DNA from: Toxorhynchites rutilus septentrionalis
Taxonomy: Eukaryota; Arthropoda; Insecta; Diptera; Culicidae
DNA length: 64,000 nucleotides
Direction: 5' to 3'
NCBI RefSeq assembly: GCF_029784135.1
Contig: NC_073745.1
Coordinates: 313,050,560-313,114,559, forward strand
Shown: piece after piece, positions 55,391 through 64,000 of the stretch
Position numbering within the stretch: the stretch's first letter is position 1
Layout of the letters: each line of letters starts with the position of its first letter
Translations under genes and position numbers: made by a program
Notes under the pieces: model-generated
The model's database searches: none
Told to the model about the DNA's origin: nothing
Seen by the model: the letters and a program-made list of their open reading frames with translations, nothing else

Positions 55391-56294
55391 GATGCATTGC
55401 GTTTTAGCCTGACAACAGCAAAGGCTGCGTCGGCGTTACTTTTGGTAGCGTCTCGCAGGTAAATTTCTTCGTCCTCGTGCTGCTTCTGTCGATTGTGTCG
55501 TAGGAATCACAGTCGTTCGTCCCCTACCTTCGCGTACATGCCAACCATGAATTGTTGGCACAGCTCATGACATCATAGAATGACGTTTTCCTAGCTGCGT
55601 TGAATCATCGTTCGATAATAAAAATCCATCGAACTCTCTTGTTTCTTTCGTCTCTTATAACTACATAGTCATAAATATCAATTAGAATCATTGAATTAAT
55701 ACACGTGTTCTCCAGCTGATAATTTATCTGGATTGATGAAAATGGCGTGATTAACATGAGCATGTGTGATCTGAAGGATTTCAATAATGCATTGTGCTTA
55801 TCCGATAAGGTTTCCAGTACCTCGTCGATGCCCCTAGCTTTAGACGAATTGAGGTTACTTCCGTAGGTATTCGATGAAGCGTACGTAGCGCCATTTGTTA
55901 TACAAAAACGTAAAAAAATTCGTGGGTAAATTGAGCGACGGTTATTTTTTATTTGGATATTGTGTTTACAAAAATACAAAAATCAGGAAAAAAGAATAAA
56001 ACAATGGGACGGGGTCAAAAGGATGAAAATTTGGGTACTTATGTTTTTTTCTGAACCAAATTAAAAAAAAAACACAAAAAACATTTATTCAGTTTATTTA
56101 GAAAAATAGTGTGCATAGTGCCACCCTAATCGGTATTAAACATACGGTAATCTGTATCCTAGCGGTATGTCATATAGTTCGAGACCTACTCTCATGCCTA
56201 ACAAACGTTGCATAATTTCATGGAAGTCGGTCGAGCCGTTTCGGAGGAGTTCGGCCACGAACATCGTGACACGAGATTTATATATATATAGAGA
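55391..56294 (-). mobile_element. Helitron remnant (5' terminus and Rep part)
   Basis: On the minus strand it starts TCTCTATATATATATAAA at 56294, directly after an A (target A|T), followed by CTCGTGTCACGATGTTCGTG, a 5' end style seen in insect Helitrons. About 300 bp further on comes coding sequence of the Helitron Rep protein (see the next entry). It abuts the 3' side of the I-like RT remnant. The 3' CTRR end was not located. Confidence 0.6.
55395..55979 (-). pseudogene. Helitron Rep-region fragment
   Basis: One frame (55605-55979) includes NGATYASSNTYGSNLNSSKA and DEVLETLSDKHNALLKSFRS, resembling the Helitron N-terminal region (a leucine-rich stretch, HNxLxxSF). Another frame gives LCQQFMVGMYAKVGDERL, a stop, then FLRHNRQKQHEDEE and IYLRDATKSNADA, which resembles the conserved YCVDMYAKIESERL...IHLRDA region of Helitron Rep. 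The helicase and the catalytic HUH and tyrosine motifs are not seen. Frames are disrupted and an internal deletion is likely. Identification is from recalled family wording. Confidence 0.6.
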
Positions 56295-56701
56295 TTAACT
56301 CAAAGCATCATCTTGTCCTGGTTCTGATGGAATTCCATCCATTGTTTCAAGACGCGGCGCTGGCAGTTTGTCTTCACTGTTATCAAAATTATTCAACCGC
56401 TCTATACTGACCATTTTGCCTGTAGCAACGACCACAATATCGTCAGTATAAACGAACATACAGACGTTATTAGGAGCAGCACTAAATTACCAGCAAGAAT
56501 AGTGTCACTAAAAGCACTGACCCTTGGGGCACACCTTTTTCTTGGATTTTTGCTCGCGATAACGATTCTCCAAAGCATACTTGAAATGTTCTTCCCGTGA
56601 GGAAATTTCTAATGAATTGTGTCATGGTGATTGCGGATAATTCTTTCCATCACGTGACGGTGCCACACGATTGAAAGCTTTTTTATGTCGAGAACGACGA
56701 T

Positions 56702-57122
56702 CAGTCTCCAGAAAACATACGCTGCGCTGCATTCGAGTTTAATTTTCATTAGCGCGAGTTCATAACAAATACATATTCTTTCTTGGTGTGCAAAATTCTT
56801 GAACACGAGAGCTTCGAATGAACACAGCACAGTTTTCAGATATTTAACATCGCTTCTCACTTGTGTGATGCGTACCTCAGTTTATACACACACACATATA
56901 TATAAAATTCTAGCGCCCGTTTTGTCTTCGCTCGTACTAAGTAAAGCAGAAAAACAACAGCGCGCCTCCATACGAACCGTATACGCTCGTGTAAAAAAAA
57001 TCGGTACAAAAACGGTGCTGACAGTAAAACATTTGAGAGCGCATGTGTATACAAGGAGTGAGAACTCAACTGAGTACAAAAAACTTGTTACACATCAGCA
57101 CCGCGTTGCATTCTGAAGACTG
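56702..57122. mobile_element. 421-bp hAT MITE in the I-like RT
   Basis: It is flanked by an exact 8-bp duplication ACGACGAT (56694-56701 and 57123-57130). The ends are inverted: CAGTCTCCAGAAAACATACG on the left and CAGTCTTCAGAATGCAACGC as the inverse of the right. Removing the element with one duplication restores a continuous RT frame across the junction (EHCEIVV joined to LDIKK). An 8-bp duplication and CA..TG-type ends define hAT. It contains no transposase and a short CA-rich tract near 56885. Confidence 0.92.
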
Positions 57123-57130
57123 ACGACGAT

Positions 57131-57590
57131 TTCACAATGCTCTCTCTCTTTTTTGCTGCTTCCGTTATCACATGGTCTAATTCCGAAAGATAACTGTTTG
57201 TGCTCATACCTTTAAGAAATGCAAATGGTTGTGGGTGGAAAACTCCGTGTTACTAGGTGGGTAGTCAGCCTATGATTGACCATTTTGTTTATGTTTATAA
57301 CCCTTGCCGTTTTTTTCCAATTTTTGTATCGGAATCACGATGCTTTGTTTCCATGATTTCGAAATTACACCATGAGATCATGTATGGTTGAAGGCCTTTG
57401 GACGGACGTATTTACAATGGATTGGAGGCCGTTTGAGCATCGGGCAGCCGATGTTATCAGGACCCGTTGATGATCCTTTTGTGTTATCTAGGGCTAGCAG
57501 TAGTTCGTCAATAGAGAAATCCTTTTCTAGGGGTGAGGATACTTCGAAGCTGTAGTCTAAGTTATGCTTTTCACGATTTCGTTTCAGTTG
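57131..57590 (-). pseudogene. I-like RT, N-terminal part
   Basis: On the minus strand: DFSIDELLLALDNTKGSSTG, PDNIGCPMLK, SWKQSIVIPIQK, MVNHRL and FAFLKGMSTNSYLSELDHV. These correspond to the RT fingers and the loop before the first catalytic Asp. Frames change several times. It is part of the ORF2 remnant, listed separately because the MITE divides it from the catalytic half. Confidence 0.65.
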
Positions 57591-59291
57591 TTAAAATTCT
57601 TCTGAATAGTTGGCTGTAGATGAGGTTGACGCAAAGAACTCGGCGATTTCCTGACGGTCATCTGTTTCCCGTCGATGGAAATACTACGGGCTCCAGTATG
57701 TTTTTTCCTCGCTAGTTTCTTGTAGCTTTGCCACCATTCCGACGAGTTAGCATTCGAGTTGATGATTTCAGCGAATTGTTCCAACATGATTGTTTGGCTT
57801 CAGTGATTTTTTTTTTCTGGCTTACTTTTTCGCTTCTACATATTCCAAAAGCGCAGCTTCTTTGCTCGGGTCCTCCATGCTTATTTTGCGAAGTTTCGTC
57901 AAAGTTTTCCTTTGTTTTTTTTACCGCCATCGCACATTTGCTGGTTCCACCAAAACTGGCTCCTGGTCTCAAATTGCCCACTTGGTTTTGGAATTGAAAC
58001 TGATGCGGCGTGGATAATGTTAGCAGTAATGTTGTCGAGCGAAACGGTCGCAGTGACTGTGGGACCGGGTGAGAATAGGAAAGTGGTCGCTTCCATACCT
58101 GTCTTGCTCAACTGACCATGTAAAGTTTGACACAAGACTAGCAGAAGCAAAAATAAATATCGATCGATGAAAATGATCCTGACGTGCAGTGTATATGAGT
58201 AGATGATCCATTGTTGAGCGACACAAGATTATTATCAACAGCTCATTCAAAAATCCTGCGACCTCGAGCAGTAGAAGTTCATGAACCCCAAGCTTCATGT
58301 TTCGCGTTGAAATCTCCACAGATTATGTAAGGAGGTTCACTTGTCCTTAGGAGTTCGATGAGCTCGTTGACCAGGTTATCATTGTTCGCGTTATTTCAAA
58401 TGTATAGTAAAATGACTATTATGTTCCATGGATCGCCAAATCTGGCAATACAAGCGTACATTTCTGTGGTATTGTTTATGAATTGGTAGCAGAAGTGGGT
58501 CCGAATGTCCAAACAAGTGATTTCCTTCCCTAGGATCGCTGGACGATTGTGCGTCATCCAGTTGTAAACGTTCATCATCAGCGAGTTTTTTTTTTTTATT
58601 CGGAATGGTTTCACCACATACTTCGCACATTACATTACAAAGGAAAGTTTCGCTGAGATGTCGCTGAACTGACTTTCGTTCGCGTTGACTCGTACTCGTC
58701 TGAATTCAGTATCTGACGATGAGAAGGTAGCTGGGGAGAAAATGTCTGTTGTTAATACGCTTTCACCGGTAGCTGCTGTAGAGTCAGTCCGAGGTTCGAG
58801 AACATCCACAGTCAGGACCGGTGTTAGGAAATGCCCGGGGTTGACGAGCCCCTTGCCGGTAGTAGTTGCAGCTTGTGAAAGATGGAAAGACGTTGGAGGC
58901 GAATGATGTTGAATCAATGGGACTGATATTCGGTTGGTAACAGTTGGTAAAAGCCATGTAAAGTTGATTGTGAGAAAAGGTATCCTTTGAAGGGTTACTC
59001 CGAGATTCGGTAACGTCTACTGCCAGAAACCTTGTGTGGAAATGACTGGACTTTTGATAGGTATCGTTCGAAGAAAATTCTAGAGTTTTGGAATGATGTT
59101 CAATATTGGAAGTAGGACTGACGGTGATAGTTGGCTGCTGCTGCTACTTTTACTGGTCGCAGAGAGGGTTTCCTTATTAACAATTCTGGTTGTAACGTTC
59201 TGGACAAGTATGTCATCCTGCAAAGCTTCTCGGCGGGGAAGTAAGGTTGTTTCTACACTTTCGCTCGCCTCAAACCAGTTAGATGCGTGTT

Positions 59292-59319
59292 TGTTGTTAT
59301 TGCTGTTGTTGTTGTTGTA
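59292..59319. repeat. (TTG)n tract
   Basis: An imperfect GTTGTTATTGCTG(TTG)5 run, reading as Asn-rich (NNNSNNN) on the minus strand within the I-like inter-ORF region. Confidence 0.9.
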
Positions 59320-59754
59320 GAATCCGGTGGGTTTATTGCTGTGGTGGTTACAGGGTTTTCCGAACATAGCGAGGTGAAGAATCTTCATTGAAGTCTAATA
59401 CATAATCGGAAATATTCACCACTTCTTCTGCGTTTAATACAGGAGATTGATAAGTTGCTGGTAACTGTGACTTTTTGCAGGGAGATTGACTGCTTTCGGG
59501 AGAAATTTCCTGTTCATGCTCCTGGACAGTTTTAAGCAGATTATCAAATTCGTAGTTCTTTTCTGCTTGGAATTTGTGGATTGCATCCATTTATTGTTCC
59601 TTCTTTTTGGTTAGCTTTTTCGGTTAGGAGTGCAATTAGTTCATCTTTTTTCTTATTTACTTCCTGTAGCGCATCCAGTCTAGCCTAATCAAGGCGGAGG
59701 TTGAGCGGCCACTTTAGAGTAGGTTGTGTGTCAAGTTGCTACACATTTTCTAGC

Positions 59755-59998
59755 TTCACTGAACGAAAGGTTGTGATCGATTTTTGTTTGGTTTTCTCCT
59801 TGTACTTTATACATTTACGACTGGACGGTCTATGATTTTCGTTACAATGGAGACAATGAGAGTTATCTCTAGTGATTCTCTAGTATTTTCGTATATTTGG
59901 GAACAATCGTAATATTTCCCAGGGCCGGGACATTTAGTTTTGGTGTGACCATACTGATAACAGTTGAAACAGAGCATCGGTTCTGGGTAATACCTCTT
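59755..59998 (-). pseudogene. I-like ORF1 C-terminus with zinc knuckles
   Basis: On the minus strand KRYYPEPM leads into CFNCYQYGHTKTKC, a CX2CX4HX4C knuckle. After a frame change come HCLHCNENHRPSSRKCIKYK, a second Cys/His cluster. Zinc knuckles at the ORF1 C-terminus bind element RNA in the I and Jockey groups. The N-terminal remainder must lie beyond the inserted CR1/Jockey-like element, outside the window. Confidence 0.75.
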
Positions 59999-60642
59999 TA
60001 TTTATTCATTTATTTGCATTCGGTCTTCGGTGGTACCGTACAGACTAATCCTAACCTATACTAAATTTATAAGTCTACAGATGAAACATTGTCTGGTTAT
60101 ATTGAAATCGAATTTATCACAGATGACACTGAAAGCTTTGAGACAGGAGCATAGAGAACTGTTGTATCCATAATTAGTCCTGTGCCTAGGAATGGCGATT
60201 AGAGCGGAGTGTCGCAGCTGGCGAGGGGGTAGAATAAGTGGGATTTCACGTAGGATATCGGGACAGTCAATGTTGTTCGTCAGGACGTCGAGTATGAACA
60301 GCTGTTGCAGTCTTGGTTGTCGTACCGACAGGAGCTCGAGATTGATCAAGCGGCAACGATCCTGGTAGTCAGGGAGATTTAGGGTATCATTCCAAGGCAG
60401 GTTTCGAAGTGCGAAACGTATAAACACCTTCTTGATGCGTTCGATGCGGATTATCTGGTACGTGTGGTAAGGTGCCCAGACCGGAACAGCGTATTCTATA
60501 ATACTACGCACTAATGCGCAAAAAAGCGATTTCAGTGCATATACATCGGTTAGCTGAGCACCAGTACGGCGAATAAATCCAAGTGCTGAAAAAGCTTTGG
60601 CAATACTAATGGAAACGTGCTCATGAGAACGAAGTTTAGAGT

Positions 60643-61662
60643 TAGAGATGGGCAAATCAGCTCATCATGGTGAGCGGCTCAGAGCTGTTCAGCTCATACA
60701 AGTGAGCTGCTCATTTGGAACAGCTCTTCAGCTCAGTTGAATTTTGTCCACACAATTGCATATGAAACGTAACTACCATGAGACATTTTTTAGTGTGCAT
60801 TTTCTTAATAGACGGAAAGCAAAAAAATAAACGAATTTAATTTGTAATTGTACACAAACTAAAACTAATATGAATTCTAAAAATATAACATACAACAAAT
60901 ATTAAATGCCGAAATCCAACATAGAAGATGCTTAGAACCAGTAATAGCCAAATAAAATGCCTTCAGAAATATTGGCCGAGACAAAGTTTTTTGATAATAC
61001 TACCGATATATTTTTTTTGCATCCAAGGATATAAAAATAAATTCAATAATAGCCGCAACGAGAAATAATTATTCGCGATGAAAAAGGTAACAAAAGGACC
61101 TTTATCAATCATCAGCATTAATGCCGGGTGGTTTTCTGAATTGTTTTGATTCACCATAAATAACGATATAATATAGTAATTTTATTTACAAGCATATAAT
61201 AATGAGTATTATTTTGTTTGGCAATGTAAGAAAAATTAATGAAGTAACGAACGATTGAATATCTTCAAAACAAAAACCTTTTTCCTATCTGGCATCGCTG
61301 CTAAAGCTAAAGAACGAAAAGGGACACACGAAAACAAACTGACGTCATATCATAAAGCGCGGGAGACGAAAAATTCTTTCGCGCTTCTCAATTCACACTC
61401 TCTGCAGCTTTTGCGATCCACAGCTATGCAGCTCTTCAACTCAACAGCTTAGCAGCTCAACAGCTCATCAGCCCTGCTGCTCATCAGCTCAACAGCCCAG
61501 CTGCTCATCAGCTCAACAGCTCAGCTACTCATCAGCTCATCAGCTCTCCAGCTCGGTAATGAGCTGATGAGCTGCGTTGTTTCGATTGCGAGCCGATCGG
61601 AATCCGCTCACTATGACGAAGCGATTCGAATGAACAGCGCATGAGCGGATGGCATATCTCTA
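60643..61662. mobile_element. 1.0-kb hAT non-autonomous element
   Basis: The ends are TAGAGATGGGCAAATCAGC on the left and TAGAGATATGCCATCCGCTC as the inverse of the right. Flanking 8-mers TTTAGAGT (60635-60642) and GTTAGAGT (61663-61670) differ by one base. Removal restores the RT reading GVIMDSKLRSHEH. Both subterminal regions carry many AGCTC/GAGCTG words (60657-60735 and 61400-61575). No transposase ORF. TAGAG ends plus an 8-bp duplication indicate hAT. Confidence 0.9.
61425..61575. repeat. AGCTC/CATCAGCTC minisatellite-like tract
   Basis: At least twelve AGCTC words in about 150 bp, spaced mostly 10-11 bp apart (CAGCTCATCAGCTCAACAGC type). A shorter inverse-rich cluster lies near the left end of the same hAT element. 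Arrays like this are candidate transposase-binding sites of hAT elements. That role is inference. Confidence 0.85.
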
Positions 61663-64000
61663 GTTAGAGTCCATTATAACTCCCAAGTCGCGAATAGACT
61701 GTACGCGTTCCAATGGAGTATTGACGATCAGATATTGGTGTGACCCTGAGAATCGACTGCGGCTAAAGGTGATCGTTTTGCACTTATTTATGTTCACACT
61801 CATACCATTCTCTCTGCACCAGCTCAGAACAATGTCAATGTCGGTTTGCAGTAATATGCAGTCTAATGGAGATGCGATGACTCGAAAGATTTTAAGGTCG
61901 TCATAAAAAAGTAGCTTACCGGAGGATATACGAAAGCATAAATCGTTGATGAACATGACAAATATCAATGGACCCAGCACACTTCCCTGCGGTACACCAT
62001 GTTGAATGTGCTGGATCGCGACGAATTCAGCTGTACGAATGCCTTCCGATCTGTTAAATATGACGTTAGCCATTCCGTAATCCACGTCGGTAGGCCTTAG
62101 TGTTGTAATTTTTCAACTGCATAGGCGTGCGGCAAAGTGTCGAAGGCTTTCGAGAAGTCGATAGAAACGGAATCAACTTGATTACGCCGTTCGATTTCAC
62201 GGAATAGTATGTTGGAGTAGCACATTAGGTTGGTCACCGTTGAAAGATGTGGTATGAATCCGTGCTGATATTCGACTTTGCTGCATTAAGCATGACGTTG
62301 CGCATTATAGATTCCAAAACTATTCCCAAACAGCTGAGAATCGAAATTCCCCTATAATTGACTACATTGTACAAACTGCCAGATTTGTGGACAGGAATCA
62401 TTGAAGCTGTTTTCCATAAACTTGGAAAGCGTCTCTGTTCTATTGAACTATCATCGTCAAAGGAACGACCAAAGATACAGCGCAGTTTTCACTAACAACG
62501 GTGGCAGATTATCCACTCCGGCTCCTTTAGAAGCATCCAATCTGGCCAATGCACCAAGTACTTCATCGTTAGAAAAGCCGAAAATCGGAAGGTGAATATT
62601 ATGGGTTGGCACGTTGTTGAAACATCCTGGGCGAGGTACAGGTGAAGTTGAACAGTACACACTTCGGAAAAAGTTAGAAAAAAGATTGGCAGCTCCGTCA
62701 GCTGTGCTGGCTGTGTAGTCATTATATGTGACATTGGTTGGCACGCGGTTGCTAGCTTTTTGTCTTTTAACGTTCCTCCAGAACATCGATGGGTTTTGTT
62801 TCAAGTTTGATTCCACTCTAGATAAGTACTGTTGGTAGGTGGAGGTGTGTAATTCATTGTACGATGACTCGATACCACGTAACCACTCTCTATTCAGATC
62901 TGATCTGAGAGCAAGAAATCGTTTGCGTGCTTTCCTCAATCGGTTACACAAGTTGCGAAGCTCAGTTGTCCACCAAGGTTCTTCACTAACGTTGCTTGAA
63001 TTACGACGACGGCGCGGAACATTTGAGCGGATTATTTCGATCAGTTTGTCGTAGAATATGAGGACGTTTTCGTCAACAGACTGTCTATTCAGAAAATGTT
63101 GCCAGTCGATGGACGAAAACGCGGCATTCAGCGAGTCGAAATTGCTACGTCTGTAGTTCAAGTCGAATTCATCCGTAGCAGAGTGAAGTTGGTGGTATGT
63201 GACCAAACTCTGTATGTCCACCAACAGAATGAACGGAGGGTGATGTGGTGGTTCAAATACCTCAGTTATATCAGGAGAACTCGTGAAGGCTAAATCCAGA
63301 AGTCTGTTGTTAGAGTTGACATACGAGTTCACCTGAACCAAACCACACGACGAGATTGAATCAACTAGATTTGTCTCTTGCTTTCTGGATGCATTAGAGG
63401 GTAAATATCCGTTGATGTCCTCCTCGAAACACCATTGCAGATGAGGAAGATTATAATCCCCAATGAGCAGAATAACGTCGTTGAGTGATGAACGATCCAA
63501 TATGTTGTGAGCAGCCACAGCGTGAGTCGAATATAGCCCGACATCGGAGCCCGGAGGAAGGTAGATAGCAGAGATGAACAGCGAACGATGAGGAAGTGTT
63601 AGTTTTACAACAACCTGTTCCAGCTGACTACAATCAACTAAGGAAACTGTCGTGCATTGAAGCTTAGATTTCACAGCTACAAGGACGCCACCCCACCCCT
63701 CGGAAGGTTGCTAGTAGTCTCATTGCGATCACACCGGAATACTGTGTAGTCCGATGTAAGCTCTGTGTTACAGATATCGGACCTGAGCCACGTTTCAGTG
63801 AAGACGATTATATCGTAGTCACAGCCCGATAGTTTCAGTTTCAGGTGTGTCGTTTTAATGCGTAGACCTCTGACATTCTGGTAGTAGACAGATAAATTTG
63901 TTTGATCAGGTTAAGCCACACCGTTTCTGACACTGATTGTCGCTCAATAGTTCATCGTCGGCCATCGTAGGCCCGAGACGCGATAACACAGCGGCATGAG

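Larger units (their letters stand above)
56330..58640 (-). pseudogene. I-like ORF2: endonuclease and reverse transcriptase
   Basis: Endonuclease blocks are PPYIICGDFNAKHEAWGS (about 58283-58335) and WSVEQDRYGSDHFPIL (about 58070-58115). The Asn-rich GDFNAxHxxWGS and GSDHFPI wording is typical of the I clade. The linker contains PSGQF and FWWNQQ. RT pieces are SSTGPDNIGCPMLK (57.43 kb), NKMVNHRL (57.29 kb), EHCEIVV (split by the MITE), LDIKK and VWHRHVMERI, FIRNFLTGRTFQVCFG, GVPQGSVL and VYTDDIVVVA. The catalytic motif is thus YTDD rather than YADD. Numerous shifts and stops; not functional. Confidence 0.75.
56295..59998 (-). mobile_element. I-clade-like non-LTR element, old and interrupted
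   Basis: On the minus strand: end of ORF1 with zinc knuckles (59.76-59.998 kb), an inter-ORF part, ORF2 endonuclease (about 58.05-58.63 kb), linker and RT (56.3-57.5 kb). ORF1 is cut at 59998 by the CR1/Jockey-like element to the right. An hAT MITE (56702-57122) splits the RT, and a Helitron begins at 56294. Many stops and shifts make it the oldest layer of the stack. Confidence 0.75.
60056..63900 (-). pseudogene. CR1/Jockey-like ORF2 (endonuclease, RT), interrupted
   Basis: In minus-strand order: endonuclease SVYYQNVRGLRIKTTHLKL, DYDIIVFTETWL, SLFISAIYLPPGS, LLIGDYNLPHLQW and RLLDLAFTSSP; a basic linker with PWWTTELRNL; RT beginning GAGVDNLPPLLVKTA, then a shift near 62460 and further breaks to 62090; HGVPQGSVLGPLIFVMFIND; the catalytic box LLFYDDLKIF; SIRDLGVIMDS; then, after the MITE, KLRSHEHVSISIAKAFSALG to CRLINLV and a stop at 60056. 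A 5-bp repeat GGGTG GGGTG near 63695 shifts the frame before GVLVAVKSK. The FxDD box has Tyr at x, where Ala is usual. Confidence 0.85.
59999..64000 (-). mobile_element. CR1/Jockey-like non-LTR element (runs off right edge)
   Basis: Its 3' end (minus strand) is at about 59999 with an AATAAATGAATAAATAAA-type tail, directly abutting ORF1 coding sequence of the I-like element. ORF2 fills 60056 to about 63900, split by an hAT element at 60643-61662. The 5' part continues past 64000. A short frame with MADDELLSDNQCQKRC near 63905-63965 may be the end of ORF1. A target duplication cannot be checked without the right flank. Confidence 0.85.

Overview
This is 64 kb of eukaryotic, AT-rich, repeat-dominated DNA. 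Its transposon families (ITmD37E/DD37E, mariner, RTE-, I-, CR1/Jockey- and LOA-like non-LTR elements, a Feilai-like tRNA-SINE, hAT MITEs, Helitron and Helentron-like units) point to a culicine mosquito genome, most likely an Aedes relative. That assignment is inference from repeat content. No host protein-coding gene is confidently visible; the window looks intergenic or deep-intronic.

Layout. 1-6.6 kb: mostly unclassified non-coding sequence with an AT-rich tandem/inverted repeat at 2.27-2.67 kb. 6.6-8.8 kb: a DD37E (ITmD37E) Tc1/mariner-type transposon with 51-bp inverted termini and a TA target duplication, set inside an older repeat. 9.2-18.1 kb: two near-identical ~1.3-kb units in inverted orientation, a 1-kb palindrome, and a 3.5-kb TIR-bounded element that itself folds into a four-armed palindrome. 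18.7-19.9 kb: a third copy of the 1.3-kb family. 24.3-28.9 kb: a young L1-clade retrotransposon with ORF1 and an APE-RT ORF2, broken by only two single-base shifts. 30.0-35.4 kb: a palindromic repeat interrupted by a mariner remnant and a 5'-truncated CR1/Jockey-like element. 36.4-37.5 kb: a fourth copy of the 1.3-kb family carrying (GT)25. 39.9-43.0 kb: an internally deleted RTE element with clean borders. 43.4-44.2 kb: a palindrome whose two ends both look like Helitron 3' termini. 45.6-46.8 kb: a mariner element with both TIRs. 49.1-51.1 kb: a fifth copy of the 1.3-kb family split by a LOA/I-type fragment. 53.6-54.4 kb: a small foldback and a tRNA-SINE. 55.4-64 kb: a nested stack. A CR1/Jockey-like element sits in ORF1 of an I-like element; each has an hAT MITE in its reverse transcriptase; a Helitron lies at the I-like element's downstream side.

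The most interesting item is the 1.1-1.35-kb family with five copies here (9.2, 16.4, 18.7, 36.4 and 49.1 kb). It has a palindromic start (GACGTAG..CTACGTC), a matching subterminal inverted repeat, internal ~95-bp tandem units or a central microsatellite, a 3' hairpin whose stem co-varies between copies, and insertion into T-runs. These traits resemble Helentron-derived non-autonomous elements (HINE/DINE-1-like). One locus at 44.7 kb looks like an empty insertion site. The relative order of many insertions can be read directly from target-site duplications and split reading frames.
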